Part shown: in pieces, positions 46,688 to 59,700 of the stretch
Position numbering within the stretch: position 1 is the stretch's first letter
Layout of the letters: the number at the start of each line of letters is the position of its first letter
Program-made: the position numbers and the translations under genes
Assembly: GCA_037157565.1 (NCBI GenBank)
Contig: JAZHRO010000055.1
Coordinates: 39,339,001 to 39,403,000 of the forward strand
From: Thalassia testudinum
Lineage: Eukaryota > Streptophyta > Magnoliopsida > Alismatales > Hydrocharitaceae
Length of the DNA stretch: 64,000 bases
Direction: 5' to 3'
Notes under the pieces: model-generated
The model's database searches: none
Seen by the model: the letters and a program-made list of their open reading frames with translations, nothing else
What the model was told of the DNA's origin: nothing

Positions 46688-48783
46688 TCAGAACTTCTTG
46701 GACCCATTGTAGGAGCTTCGGATGTCGGATTTGGCCGATCTTGAGTCCGTTGGACTCCGGTTGTCGTTCTGAATCCATCCGTGTGGTCTGATTGCTCATC
46801 TGAGGCCTGCTTTGACAAATGGTTACACAAATGGCCATTAATGTAGTTTATAAGAAATCTTGGTACATGATGCATGCAATGCTCCTATTCTACTTATGTT
46901 GTGCCTTTTATTATAAAGATGGGCCATATTCAACATAATTATCACCCCCTTGTGTAATGTTATCAGTGGGACTATCTTCCCACCTCCCTTCGCGTGCGTC
47001 CGCAGCAGGTAATGTTGCTTGATTGCAGCTGATACTGTGGTCTTCAGTGCCAATTGGTTGCTTGGATCTGTGCACGAGGGGAGTCTGTGCAACTTGGGGC
47101 TATGTACCTGGAGCGGGCAGACATGGAGCGAGCTCCCAAGGATGCTGCTTGCTTGCGTCAATGGCGGCGGACCTCCAACACCTGTCAACATGAAAATGGC
47201 CTCGCGGCCTCATCAGAAAGCTCAGAAACTTCGCCGAGACACAGCGAATGTGTTGTTGGGGTTGACATGGGGTGGGGCTGCCGGAGTGTGCGTGCTTAGG
47301 GCACCCTGTGTGTGTGAGAGTGGGTGTGTTCGAGGGGTGTTTTGGGGGCGTGGCACGGTGAGTGGAGTGAGGGTTTATGATTAGTGAGGTGTTGCGGAGC
47401 TTATGGGGTGGTTGGCGAGGTGGATGGAGGTGTGGAGCGGCGGGGACGCCTCACTGGAGGTCTGGCCGAAGATGAAGAAGGTGATGGTGGTTGCGTGCGT
47501 CGAGGGACGTTTTCAAGAAATATGGAGGGAAAAAGAATTAGAAAGGAGAGAGGACTTAGCTGTGTGTAGAGAGATGAAGGGGGAGGCAGAGATGGCGGCC
47601 AGCTCGTATTGTCGTCGCCGGAGACGAAATAATCAGTGGGGGGAGGACGGCGACGACGAAGGGGTTGTAGAGGCATCGGCGGGTGCGGCGCGATGCGAAT
47701 GAACAAGAGGAAGAGAACCCTGCCACAGGTATTGTGGTGGGGCGATGAGAGAAAGAGAGGGGGGTCGTCGGAGCTTGCTGAGCCACTGGTCGGAGGGGGA
47801 AGAGATGAATTAAAGGGATTCTCAAGCCAATTTCGAGCGTGGGAAATGCAGGGTGATCTAGGCATGCTTTTATAGGCCTTGGAAGCACGACGAGCTCGTC
47901 AGAGATGGAACTTAGAAGGAGACCCGAATCTCTCATGCATTCGCATGAGAGATTGGGTACCAAATAGAGCCTCGAATTGTGTTCAAATTGGAGGAGATTT
48001 CTTAGAGAATCTCCCTTTCAATTTTGAAGGGAATTCTCTAAGAAATCAGAGAGATCTTGCCCTCAAAGTCTTGCCAGAGTAGGATTCCCTCTGCTATAAT
48101 GGCTGAGGGACCTAATTGTAAAGAATGAAGACAAAGATAGGGGGGTTTCTGCAGAGGTTTTCAAAAGATAGGGGTAGAAATGTAATTGGGCTAGACTTGT
48201 TTGCAAAGTAAGTCAGGATGAATTCCCCTTGGATCCAAATTTTGGTACAAACCTAATTTGGACCTAAGGAATCCAATGGTAAAGTTATATTTTGGGTTTG
48301 ATCATGTTTGACTGGAAAATTTACATAAAAACTCAATTTAGGGTAAATATTTGTCTACCTCAATTTAGGTCAAAATAGGTTCTAAGGGCCAAATTGAAGG
48401 TTCTAAACCCTAGAGAATATTTTTTCATGATTTTTAGAGTGTTTAGGTGAATTTTATCCTGACCAAAACCTTGTTAAATCAAGTGGGTCTATTTTAGGGT
48501 TACATGAAGTCATTTAATTCCTAGAATTCACATGAACTCTTTTCTGTTTGAACCAACCCACTTTTTATCTTGTTAAGATCATTTGACCTATGTTTAGCCC
48601 ATGAGAAAACCCATTGTTGTACTGCAATGGTAAAATTGCAGTTTTACCCCTTGTTTCTTACTTTTCTCACAAAATGGTTATTCATTGAGTTAAGACCTCC
48701 AGAGGGTTATGTAGGAGCTTTTGTTCACTTTTCTGGGTCAAAATGAGCTAGTTAGGGCTCATGATGGTGTTCCTATCAACCTT

Positions 48784-49445
48784 CTAATTGGATTTTAGTT
48801 TCCCTTAGTCTATTAGGAACTCCCTTCTTTAGTTAGGTTCCCTCTTGCCTCTACCTTCTAGTCGAAGATCTTCTTCGGGATCTTCTTCAACTTCTTCCAT
48901 GACTTTTATTTGACCATCTTTAGAAGCCTTCCTCTACCTATGGGGGCTTGTGGTGGTTCTCTCCTTCGATTGTCTTGGGTTTCCTCGCATTCGTCATCAT
49001 TTCAGCTATTTCTTTTTTTTTACTCTCTCTTCTCCTTCTTTCTCTACTTCTTCTTGTTGGTGTTCTTGTAGTTGTGAAATTTTGATTAGTAGTAATATAT
49101 TCTTGATTTTCTATATATCTCTCTCTATTTTCTTGTTAGCTTGTTTCTTATTTACTTTATTGTTCCAAAAATTCCAAACAAGTGTGTGTGTGTTGTGTTT
49201 TTGCAACATCGCATTTCCCAAATTTTCGCACCGCTTAGCAATTCCATCTTTCAAAATTTGTTATGACTTTTCCGCACTTCCAATAATCACCTAATTTTGT
49301 CACTACTCATATTGAGGATTAGTTAGAAAGTAACCCATCAAAAAGCCTCCCTGAGATATGACTACGACTCTCATATATTATGATTTTATTCCGTTACGAG
49401 TTCAGGATTTTGATTTGAGCAATCGTGTATTCTCGCACTACAACA
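48784..49445 (+). repeat. Athila A 3' LTR, piece 4 (leader to 3' end)
   Basis: It continues the CT-rich leader after Athila B and ends near CTCGCACTACAACA. The end is uncertain by a few bases because the partner LTR and the other target duplication lie outside the window. The final cactacaaca could also be read as a CACTA terminus, but the summed LTR length (1.73 kb) favours the LTR reading. Confidence 0.6.
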
Positions 49446-50290
49446 ACAAATTTAACCTATTGCAGGTTTCACGCATCATTTAATCACAAAATCAGACTTC
49501 TTCTAGAGCTGTCTATGCACATCAGGAACCTGTACTCAGTTCTATGCAAATTCCCAACACTTGAAAACTTAGGCAACCATGCCTACACATCATCCAAACC
49601 TTTGTTGACATCCCTTAACTCTTGTAGATCACAAAAACCACAACTAATAGGTGGATAAATAGTCCTTCCTATTATATGCAAACTAAAGTTTTGATTGGGG
49701 TGACTCCCTATGCTACCACCACCAAACCCAAGATCCTCCAATTTACAGAAAACCCATTAATTTTCCCTAGTGTCTAGATTGAAATCCAAGTCAATACTTA
49801 AATCAAAAGGGGTATTTTGTCCTACCTTGATCCTAAAAGTGTTGCTGCAATTGTTGGTGCTCTTTCTCCTACCCTTCTCCAACAATAGCCACTCACCGCT
49901 ATTTAGCATGCATACACCTGCCTGCCATCAACATTTAAGCTTTCAGAGATCACGATCAACCCTTTCATTCCCCCCTCAAGGCCATACAATTGCTTAATCA
50001 TCTGAATCTCCCGAAAAACTTGCCATGCAAACTCTTCTCCATTCCCCCCAATACTTAAAGGAAGGAGAACCCATTGGTGGAGTAGGGTCTTACGTTGATG
50101 TGGGCACGCTAAGAGAAGGTAATGGAGGTCCTCCTCCCACTTGCAACAGTTGCTAGAGCTTCCAATCACCCCTCCTCCTCTACTCCTGTGTTGCTGCTAT
50201 CCCTCTCTCTCTTTCCCTCTGTTGTCATCCTCAATCTCATGCTAGAAGGGAAAATGGCAATGGTGGGGGCTAATCTAAGGATTAGGGTTG
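49446..50290. other. Unassigned stretch
   Basis: Open frames occur on both strands, for example a minus-strand frame near 49903-50169 with a LLLACPHQRKTLLHQWVLLP segment, but I recognise no family and trust none of them. Confidence 0.4.
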
Positions 50291-50294
50291 GAGC

Positions 50295-50770
50295 ATCTTT
50301 ATCCTCTTGTCCTATTGGCCCCTTAGACGGGTGAGCCTTTATACTTATACCTTTCCACCTCTTGCTCAGCTGTCAATGCTGCACTAGTGTGCAAAGAAGA
50401 TGTCACCCAACAAGTAGTTTACTTTATAAGTAAAACCTATCAAGTTGTTGAGGATAAGTACCCTCCCAATGAAAAATTGGGACTAGCTCTCATCATTGCT
50501 GCCAAAAATTGTGCCCATATTTTTAGGCTTACACTATTATTGTCCTCTCAAATCACTCATTGAGGAGAACACTACATAAACCGGCAAGTTCTAGTTGCCA
50601 GATAAATGAGCCTTGGAATTGGTAGAGTTTGATATTAAGTATTAATCTCGATTGGGAAATAAAGGATAGGTCTTAGTAGATTTCCTAGTACAATTTACCT
50701 TGGCAGACATTTCAGTTGGCGGATCTTGCTAGCTTTTCGTAGAAGGTTCTTCTACGATGATTGGGGTAGG
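50295..50770 (+). pseudogene. Fossil RNase H of a Tat-lineage Ty3 element
   Basis: With frameshifts and stops ignored, the segment EPLYLYLSTSCSAVNAALV, then VVYFISKTYQVVEDKYPP and EKLGLALIIAAKN, is the RNase H of the Tat/Retand lineage. It is followed by the remnant EFDIKY and FLVQFT, which lead into an LFVEGSST segment. That last motif marks the start of the second, archaeal-type RNase H found only in Tat elements. The segment is cut at about 50770 by CACTA-like sequence. No reverse transcriptase or integrase is attached. Confidence 0.75.
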
Positions 50771-51250
50771 CACTAAAACAGTCTGCACCGACATTGACGG
50801 TCAATAACTGTCAATATAGATCAAAATGTCTGTTGTTGTAGGTTTAAAGAGCTATTTCAACGATCATTAAGGCCATTGTCTTAAGAGGCGTCACTGTAGG
50901 GTATATTGATGGTCAAAACCGTCGGTGTTGTACCTTGAGCTATAGCGATGATCATATTGTCATGAGCTTTTGATCCTCCGTTCATGCCAATAGCATTGAT
51001 TATGACCGTCGGTGTAGACGTGTAGTGCTAACAAAAGTTTTTGTCAATGTAATGCAGTAATCTTTTCTAACGAAGAAATTGTTGGTAAAATCGTAGCTAT
51101 AGATAAATTAGTTATTATTCTTCATAAGACAAACATTGATGCTTATTTCCATTAATATTACCATCAATATAAATCTTTGATGAATAGAAAAGACTATACC
51201 TGTAATGTGTCATCATTAAGGTGTCCCTATGTTTAGTGTTTACTTTTTAT
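50771..51250. mobile_element. CACTA-like terminal or MITE sequence inserted in the Tat fossil
   Basis: It begins CACTAAAACA and has the subterminal phrases caccgacattgacggtc, then aaaaccgtcggtgttg and gaccgtcggtgtagac, typical of plant CACTA (En/Spm) ends. A terminus-like TGTAGTG ends at 51027. Possible 3-bp target duplications (agg and cta) do not match, so the exact ends are uncertain. No transposase is visible. Confidence 0.5.
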
Positions 51251-53913
51251 TATATATATAATGCATAAATGGAACTTCATACTCTTATGATATCAACTAA
51301 GCATACAAACAATTAAAGTCTTACATAATTCAATCCAAATATGACACATTTTGGAAACATCAAATATTATTAACAAAGAAAAAAATTTGTCATTAACAAA
51401 TGTTTCCTTTAACTTGAGTTCATAAGTTTCATGAGTACTATCTATGCAAATTTTTGTCGAATACAAACTATCATATGAAATGATATATACAACAAAAAAT
51501 GAAAAAAAAATTCTCCACTTAAAGCAATCCTCAAATTTCCAGTCTTCTTGAATGCCATTAATCCTTGCATCTCCTAAGAAAAAAATCAGAATTATATATC
51601 ATTATTAAAAGTATTCGGAAAAGGGATAAAGAAAAAAGATAAGTACCAAAGAAAATAGAAGCTAAGTAAGAAACAAGTATTTGTAGCTGAAATGTTTGTA
51701 CCTGAAATGTGATCCATAATTAAGAAACAATAACACATCATGAGGATATAATGAGAAAAAATAAGAAATCATAAAATAGAAATCTATTGGAAAAGCCAAG
51801 AAGCTTGGATACTCCATGTTTAAACTCATAAAAATAGAAGTCTAGCAAATTTTGCTAACTGAATATAAATTAAAAATGAAAGATATGGTATTAGACCATG
51901 CAGAAGGCAACCCAACAAGATGTTGCAATCAATTTTGATAACTTGAGTTATAGTATTTTGAGTCTTTGATTTGCATTCATTAGGTGAAAGCCCAACAAGA
52001 TATTGCTATCATTTTTTATCAATTATGGCCATGCATTATATTTAAAATCATTGATATAGATGTAATGTTATTGCTTTAATCCTTCACCTTTCCATTCAGA
52101 ATCTACAACGAATATGCAAATAGGAACACACATGCAAGGTACATCTAAAATTGAACACATCTTCATATTAGCTTGGAAAAAGAGCTCGATTTCAATTTCC
52201 TACATAATGGAGTAGATCTATTGAGAATTGGAGACAACACTACATATTGATTACATGTCCCAAATGAAAACAATTAGCAATAGAAATACACTACACAATA
52301 TCTACATTTGAATATGATCAAATGACACGAGAAGAGGGATTGAGTATGTGCACTACAAACCCTTTACTTGTTAGCAATCAACAAAAGAACCAACGTCAAC
52401 ACACCCCTAAACTCGAATCCTACTCAACCTCTAGCAATCAGAACCATGATTGCTCAAAATTAATTCTACTAAGTTGGATTGGGTCAAGTTCGAGTTGAGT
52501 TGACTAACTTACAAAAGAAGTTTTTCATTAAATAGAACTAGTAGTAGTAATAAGGACATAACATTAGCGATATTCAAGATCCGAAGCTCTTGTCTAGATC
52601 AGTGAAGATGACTTTGGAGTGTCTAGATTAGTGAAGACAACTGCAAAGACTCTCCAAGTGTGTAGTAGATCAAGTATATGATCAGAACAAATTATAAAAA
52701 CAGAGTCGGAAGACCAAACTTGGCTCACACAAATATATATGTGAGGGGACACAACTCAATCATGTCAACACAATATTTGCACATAAAGGGAGAAAGTATA
52801 ATGTCTTCAAAGCATAACAACTAGCAAGATTGGTAGGTTGTGCAAGTCCTTTGATAGGCAAAACCATCAAGCACTGAATAAAATCCAGATTTCAAACTAC
52901 AAACTTCTATATATATGATCTTCACTTCTTTTATGACTATCATTGGATGCTACTTGAGAAGTCCCAGTGCATTTAGCACCTCTTCTCCTTCCTTGTATCT
53001 CCTTGACCTACATATCTTGATACACAATAAATCTTCAACAAAGTCCCTCACCAAATATAAAAACAACATAAACAAATGAAAACACCAACTAGCTTTGCTA
53101 CCATGTTGATTGCAACATTAAGAGCACTAAAAAAGCATTGATTTTTTTTTTTTGTGGTGAGGTGGGATGGGAGGGATCTCTCATGGTGAGAAATGGAAAC
53201 ACAACAGAAAAAATGTCCCTTGGAAACTAAATATTCTATCCTAAGAAAAAAAGCCCCTTGTACTTCAGCACCGGGAGGAAATCTTGGATAGATGTATCTA
53301 TGTCAAAAGTAGCTTTTTATGTGCGTAAATAGATGGGCACTATTGAATAGTGGAGGGGTACAATCAAGGTAAATTTACATTAGGAATGAAAGTTAAATTA
53401 GACAAGAATAGGCAAGAAGGTGAAAAGTGGTTTCTCATAAATTTCAATAATTTGATGTTGATCTTTTCTATAATAGATGCAAAATTGACTTTCAATACGT
53501 AGAATAGTGACAGGAGCAACTACCACTATGAACATCACAAATTCATGAAAATATTTTATCCTAAATAGTAACCTCATTTATTCTTGTCATTGTCATATTG
53601 CACGCTTCCCTTATGCAATTCCCTCCACATGCTTTAAACTATAAGGTAAAATCTTGGTTACATTGAGTTGATTCCAGGAATGGCTCAAGATAGATCTGAA
53701 TGGAGACAAAAGAAGTCCATATAGCTGAATAACTTTATGTATGATTGTATATATATACAACCATACATCCATATCCCATTGAGGGATGCCATCTATGATC
53801 CAATTATACATCCAAGGAATCTAATCTAAACAACCAACTTCTGATCACCACCTAAGTTCTAGTGAAATTAAGGCACCACATCTTTTACTTAATGCAGACT
53901 TTGCAAGCAATGG
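51251..53913. other. AT-rich stretch without recognisable features
   Basis: I see no credible open frame, RNA gene or long repeat. It could be the interior of a DNA transposon or old intergenic sequence. Confidence 0.4.
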
Positions 53914-55064
53914 TGTCACGCCTTGCAACAGCAACCCTTGGAGATCGGCGTTGCGGCCACATGGCCACACCCTATCATCTCCCGAATACTAAAGGCTTCT
54001 ATTAAAACACTTGGAATCAGGCTTAAGGAAAAGTTGCTACGAAGAAGTAAAAGCTAAAATTCTAGAAAATATCCAACAGAGTTTCCCCATATTTTTTTTA
54101 CTTTCCAAAAATTCCTGTACCTATATGGAAAAATGAACACAAATTGAAAAGTAAAAATAAGGTGAGTACACCCCACTCAAACTACGGAAAACAAAATGAA
54201 TGGCAGGTACACCTCGTGTCACACCACATCCACAATTAATTATAAAACCATTCACAGGTGGTGGTACACCCCACCAAGCAGTCACACATAATTATATATG
54301 CATGTCTACGCCCACCATTCAAATATTTATAGCCATTCATTAAATTGAAGGTCTTGTTTTGAAAAGCAAAAGTTATTAGATGCTTGTGGAGCAATATAAG
54401 TTCTTAATACAAGTTCCATCTATCATGTGTATAAGTCTAAGATTTGAAATTCTCATTTGCTTGTAATTTGCTCTCAAATCACCCTTGATTACATCTTATT
54501 AGCCCGTTAATTAATTGTATGGCCATAGCTATGCACACCAAAAAGTTTAATCCTGCAACTATTCTGATTTTTTAACATCTTTTGGTAAAAACAAAATTAT
54601 ATTAAGACGGAACAAGTCCTCACGTCAAGTTTGATTGTGCAAATAGCTTCTCTAAGCATCGACCTTATATGTCTTGGGCCATTTTCCTACATAGTTTCAA
54701 ATTCAAAAGACCGTGCCTAGTGGTTCCTTTAAAACTTCTTGACCTTTTCAAAGATGATATATGTTAAATACCACACTTCCAACATGCACCATTCCACTGT
54801 CTGGTCTTCTCTTTATTTACCCGTGCTGGTTATTTCATTTTATCATCTATTGGTGGGACAGTAACTTTTATCCTGCTTGATTTAAACGAATACTTCTATT
54901 TTGCCCTTTCAAGATGGGATTAAGTTGGCATTGCCTCCATTGAAGCTGTAACACAAATAGCTTTCTCTTCTTGAAAAAAAACTAGGCAGTAATATAGTTT
55001 TTTCTTGAGTAACAATGTTTTTCTGTGGTATCTTTTACTTGGAAAGCTTTCTTTGAAGATAACA
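53914..55064 (-). mobile_element. Candidate minus-strand solo LTR (1.15 kb)
   Basis: On the minus strand it begins TGTTATCTTC and ends GGCGTGACA, with the 5-bp phrase aatgg on both sides (53909-53913 and 55065-55069). The end region resembles Tekay-type LTR tails (gtgtactcacc, then acaggaatttttgg). The flank match could be chance, and no related copy is in the window to confirm it. Confidence 0.42.
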
Positions 55065-55069
55065 AATGG

Positions 55070-56749
55070 GAGATAAGACTCTTATGCCAAACATTTGGTT
55101 ATGCAAAATGGGTAGGGAGGCCCATATCCTTTCTACCTCCCTCCCATTGGAGCCTCTCTTAAATAGCCTCTGCCCTAATGGCCATAATACCCTTACCAAT
55201 GATTCTAACTGTTGGTCCTCATTGTATTACACAATTAAAGTTCAAAAAGTCTGTATGTGTACGTAATTGGATGGATCAATGCATAGTGAGTACTCAGCAT
55301 GCAAAGAAGGTGAGTATGTAGTTTCTTATTTTTGAATATTTAAAATACAAAATAATTTATCTTTACCACTAGTTATATAAAGACAAATATTAATAAAAAA
55401 ACCACCACCTTTTAAGATTTATAATTTGTTTCAATAAATCTGAGGAAATATTCATTTCAACTATGGACTCCTATATGATGCTAAAATGAATGACTTGTGA
55501 GCTATCTATGTATGCTTTTTTTTGTTTCTAGATTGTTCAATGTGTTTGGTGTAATTGACAATTATTTTGTTGCTCTTTGTTGAAACCTCAAATATAACAG
55601 AGAAGTCCCTTTGTTTGGTATTGATTTAAGAGCAGTTCTCCTTGGGATCAGATTATGTGTGCTTGGACTGAAGTTGCGATTTAAGTTGCCCATCAGTTTG
55701 TATGATCTCCTTAATGCCTAATCTAAAGTGATTATACATGTTGATTATGAGTAGCAACAAATTGTTATTCATGATGTTGCATGTTCAAAGGAAAATCTGC
55801 AACAACAAAAATATACCATCCTTAGTAAATTAACGAAAGCATCTAAAATATACCATTAGATCATTTTCCTTCTCATTCACTACAGTTCCATCCTTGTGTT
55901 TCCGACTAATCATGTAAATGTCAGCTCTTGTAGGAATTAGTTCATCTGCCTATGTCTAATGTTGTATGCATTTGTGTCAAGAGCTAAGGATTAACGAATT
56001 ATTCCAATGCCAATAGATTGATATTAAATAAAAACATGTTACATTTTCATAGATTGATATTAAACACCAAGAAATCATCTTTGAGTCCGGTAAATCTCAA
56101 TATTATGATCATACATGACTAGAAAGGAAGCTACATAACTGTAAAAAGGAAATGCTTTGTAGCTTTTTGGTCTTTATTAGAGTGAATGCCTATGCCAAAA
56201 ATGGAGGCCCCATAATTCTTTATGATTTCTTACCTATATCTGTTATTTGCTTGAATTGGAATGACAGGTAGAGTAGTAGATTAATTTCCACTAAAACTGT
56301 TCTCAACAACTTGATTTCCTTATCAATCTAGGGTTTAATCCACGATCAGTGTTTCGGATTATCTTTTACATTTTTCAACATGAGAATCCTAGCGATGGTA
56401 CTATACTTTATTTGTAGCATTGCTTTCTCAACCATCCAGTTGATGCCTATTATAGATGTATAGTAACTTGACTTTGTACCAATGACAATAAAATCAAGAT
56501 ACTTTTTTGTGACTTTCTTCTCTACATAATTATTAGGATAAAATTGTACAAGGTTTTAACATTTATGGTAAAATGTGTTACGAAATTGAGAGATTATACT
56601 CTAGTGTCTATTGACACACAAGTGTCGTCCTTCCCAAATTTGAAATGTTATGTTTAGCGTCCTTTATTGGTAGATTAGAGGGAATTATGACATATCCATC
56701 TCAGTTTAGTATTGATTTCATCTTGTAAGCTATAATTGGATGCTGCAGG
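55070..56749. other. Stretch without recognisable features
   Basis: AT-rich; a 66-residue frame at 55066-55266 has no family I recognise and is probably chance. Confidence 0.4.
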
Positions 56750-59700
56750 TGATGAGAGGCTCATCATGACTTCTAATTATCCCTAATTAACTAGTTTCCC
56801 TAGTTAATTAGCTAGGAATATGCATATATAAGGGTTAATTATGTAATAAGGGACAAATCAATAAAGGACTTAAAAATAAGTTGAAAATTCCTAATTATAA
56901 GTCAATTAATATTATTAATAATTTAATTAATAAATGGACTTGAAATACCATTAATTAGTTACCTAATTAATACTTTATTTAACTTAAGTGTAACTTAAGA
57001 CCTAAGTCTTTAATAACATAAGTTAATAAATAAATAAATATAAATAAATGGGTCAAAAATGTGAATACATGGCTTTAATATAATATTTAGCTAATTTATA
57101 ATTATATATAAAAAGTTGGAAAAGAATTAAATTAAAATTAACTTAAATGACCTCTGTTTACATTTTAGTCCCTAGAATTCATTGCATTTGAGTCCTTTCC
57201 TTTTACATAGGTCCTTAGCTTTTATTGCATATCGGTCCTTGTGAGCATCATCTTCTTCCTCTTCTTTTCTTCTTCACACACACGAATGGTTGTCAAGCGG
57301 CGGTGAAGACACCACCTGATCACCTCACATGCGGCGCCCTTCCTTCCTCACGAAGCTCTTGGAGCTTGCGCTCACCTCCCTGATTTCATCCATCGGTCTG
57401 GATCATCTCTAAATCCTATTTAGGGCTCGGTGATAACTTCACTGGCATCGAAGAAGATGCCGGTGGCTACCCTGTAGCTAGATGCATTCCCATCCAGATA
57501 CAACCCCCTTCATAGCCGCCGCAACCTATAAATACCCTTCAACCCCTACGATTTGAGCTTGATCAGCTCCCTTTCCCTCTCCACCTCACCGTAACTAGTC
57601 AGTAGGTTCTTTTGTAACTCTGGTGTCTTTGCTCTTCTTCTCGAGCGTGGCCGCTCAGGACGCGTTGCCTCTCTCACCACCTCCTCTTCTTTATCACCCT
57701 GCCAACAGCGATTGAGCGCCCCACTCTCCCTCTAATCTCCGCTTCGATCAGCCGGAGCTTCTCTTCTCACCCAATCTAGATTTCGATCCCGTTCATGCCT
57801 TGCCAACGGCGAGATCCCTTACCTCCTTCGTCTGGTAAGTAGTCTTAACTCTTAGGAGTAGGTTTAGCTAGGTAATTAGATAAAATTAGCTTAGTTTAGT
57901 TAGCTTCAATAGTTACTTCTCCGACTCCGGCGAGGCCAAGTCCAACCTTGTTGGGCCTTCTTTCACACTTCCAGGTAATGTTCCACTCTCCTTACCTTCT
58001 CATGTTTCATTTCCACCTTCTTTCCTGTATTGATATCACGTATACCATCTAGACCAGTTCACTATCATCGGCGATCTCCGTTGTCTATGGCGGAGGTCAC
58101 CAATCCTTATACACCTCCATTAGTGTCTTCCATCGTTAGAATGCCACCCTAAGGCCCTTCCCAACCTCAGAATTACCCCAATTATTCATCTAACCATCTA
58201 TATCATTGCACGCACACCTGAACACTTCACAATCCATGGTGAAGTGTCTAGAGGTAGTTGCACTTCCAATTGAGGTTCACCATCACTTAGTCATTCCCTT
58301 AGGACCTCAACGATCACCTCAATTGCTCCTATAGAGCAATCAATAGAAAAAAAACACAAATCACTCCTCTTTCCTAAGCACGCTGTCAATGGCATCTTAG
58401 GAGAAGGTTATCACCTAATTAAGTAATCACACATCATCACCTCTCCCTTTAGAGTATTTCCCCTCACTCAATTGAGTAGGAGAAGGAACTATGGGTTATA
58501 ACGAACTCAGAGTGTGAATTCTCTGAAATCCAAGCATATCTTCTATTATGATCATCAATGGAGTAAATTGGTGGGCTCCTGAGGTTCCTTGTGATCTCAG
58601 GAAGCTTTTCAGACCTTCAATGGTTTCTTTTATTGAGTTTTATACATCGTTAGTCACTTCTTGTACTTACCGGAGCTCGCTAGAGCTCCGACGAGTTGAA
58701 ACTGAACTTCAGCCCATAGAACTTCATGTGGAGCTCCAGACTGATTCGTTAAGATTTGAGGATTATGTTTTGATGATTATATTGGTGATTTGACGTCTGG
58801 AGTGTGTTATAAGTCTCCATCTTCTCCAACTTAGGCGGAGTTGGTGAGATGTCTCCATTAGAGTTTAGGATGATTCCAGAGGCCTAGAAGTAAGAATGAA
58901 GCTGATGAGTTTATCCTAGTTAGTTGTTTGATCAGAGAAGCTGTAGTTTGTTCTGTCGAACGAACTTCTTTAGGATCTCAGGCGACACCTCTGGAAACCC
59001 TAGGAAAAGAGTTCAAAATGCAATTTTGAAGTGCTGAATACATTTCTGATGTTGTTTAGAGATGATCCAATGGTCCAATTTGATCAGAGACTGTTTGATC
59101 AAGAAAGTCAACTCTGAGCTCACTTTGGTCAACCCTAAGTTTAATTCAAGGATTAAGTGTTTAATTCTGTGAATTAAAAGGTTGAAATTCTTTTTGGGAT
59201 GACTTAGAGTGAGTTGGAGTTGTTTTGATTGAGTTTTATTGAGGATTTAGTGTGAATCAATTCTTTAGTCAATTTGGGTTCTTTAGAACCCAATACTGAG
59301 TCCTCTCTGTTCTGGGCAAGATTCCATCGCCAATTCCACCCAGTTGTGATTGCTACAACTCTCAGAGGTTGTTGATTCTATTACTTGTTGCTGTTGTATA
59401 TCTATTGGCCAAAACATATCTTGATTCGGAGCTTTATAGCTTTAGAACAAAGCTCTGAGCTTGAACCTTCTTCCTGTAGCTGTTAGAACTCCTTTCCTTA
59501 CTCATCTGCTGCGGAATCACCTGCTGAAGGTGATTCAGATCCTATTTGGAGGTCTAAGACCCTACTATAAGTTGTATGATCTGAAGAGTCTCCTCTACAG
59601 CCACTGATGGCTGCACTAAAGCTTCACCTTTGCCCTTCAAATCGAAGGGCAAAACATTGCCTTCACATCAAATTGATGCGTGTTTCTTGTAGAGTAGGTC

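Larger units (their letters stand above)
45558..46965 (-). mobile_element. Solo LTR (1.4 kb) inserted in the Athila B 5' LTR
   Basis: Comparison with the uninterrupted LTR shows an exact insertion with the 5-bp duplication gtggg (45553-45557 and 46966-46970). On the minus strand it starts TGATAACATT and ends GACACATCA, so it is a TG...CA LTR, probably Athila-like. A minus-strand TATA-like site (CTATTTAAAC) is near 46094-46103. It is related to the LTR at 60127-61899: both share a region around ACCACACGGATG and AATCCGACATCCG. It contains a 22-bp palindrome at 46666-46687 and a larger inverted repeat at 46566-46604. Confidence 0.85.
33621..48778 (-). mobile_element. Athila B: complete minus-strand Athila-like Ty3 retrotransposon, carrying a nested solo LTR
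   Basis: LTRs at 33621-36365 (3') and 44672-48778 (5') flank gag and pol read on the minus strand, and the duplication acctt is on both sides (33616-33620 and 48779-48783). Gag, protease, reverse transcriptase, RNase H and integrase are all recognisable, and a decayed tRNA-Asp primer site adjoins the 5' LTR. LTR divergence in a 250-bp stretch judged by eye is about 6-7 percent. The 5' LTR is interrupted by a 1.4-kb solo LTR at 45558-46965. The coding region is broken by stops and several frameshifts. Confidence 0.92.
44672..48778 (-). repeat. Athila B 5' LTR, interrupted by a solo LTR
   Basis: On the minus strand it begins TGATAGGAAC (48778) and ends CTCACAAACA (44672). Without the insertion at 45558-46965 and its duplication it is about 2.69 kb and collinear with 33621-36365. 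A minus-strand TATA box (TATAAAAG) lies at 47867-47874. Frames on both strands at 47000-47900 correspond to frames in the other LTR and are read as noise. Confidence 0.9.

Noticed and set aside
46197..46838. Large overlapping frames at 46.2-46.8 kb
   Set aside because: They arise from the GC-rich middle of a solo LTR, lie on both strands and have no recognisable domain.
49436..49448. CACTA transposon terminus (cactacaacaaca) pairing with TGTAGTG at 51027
   Set aside because: The flanking 3-bp sequences differ (tcg and cta) and the Athila A LTR needs an end here to reach its expected length. The CACTA-like sequence is better placed from 50771.
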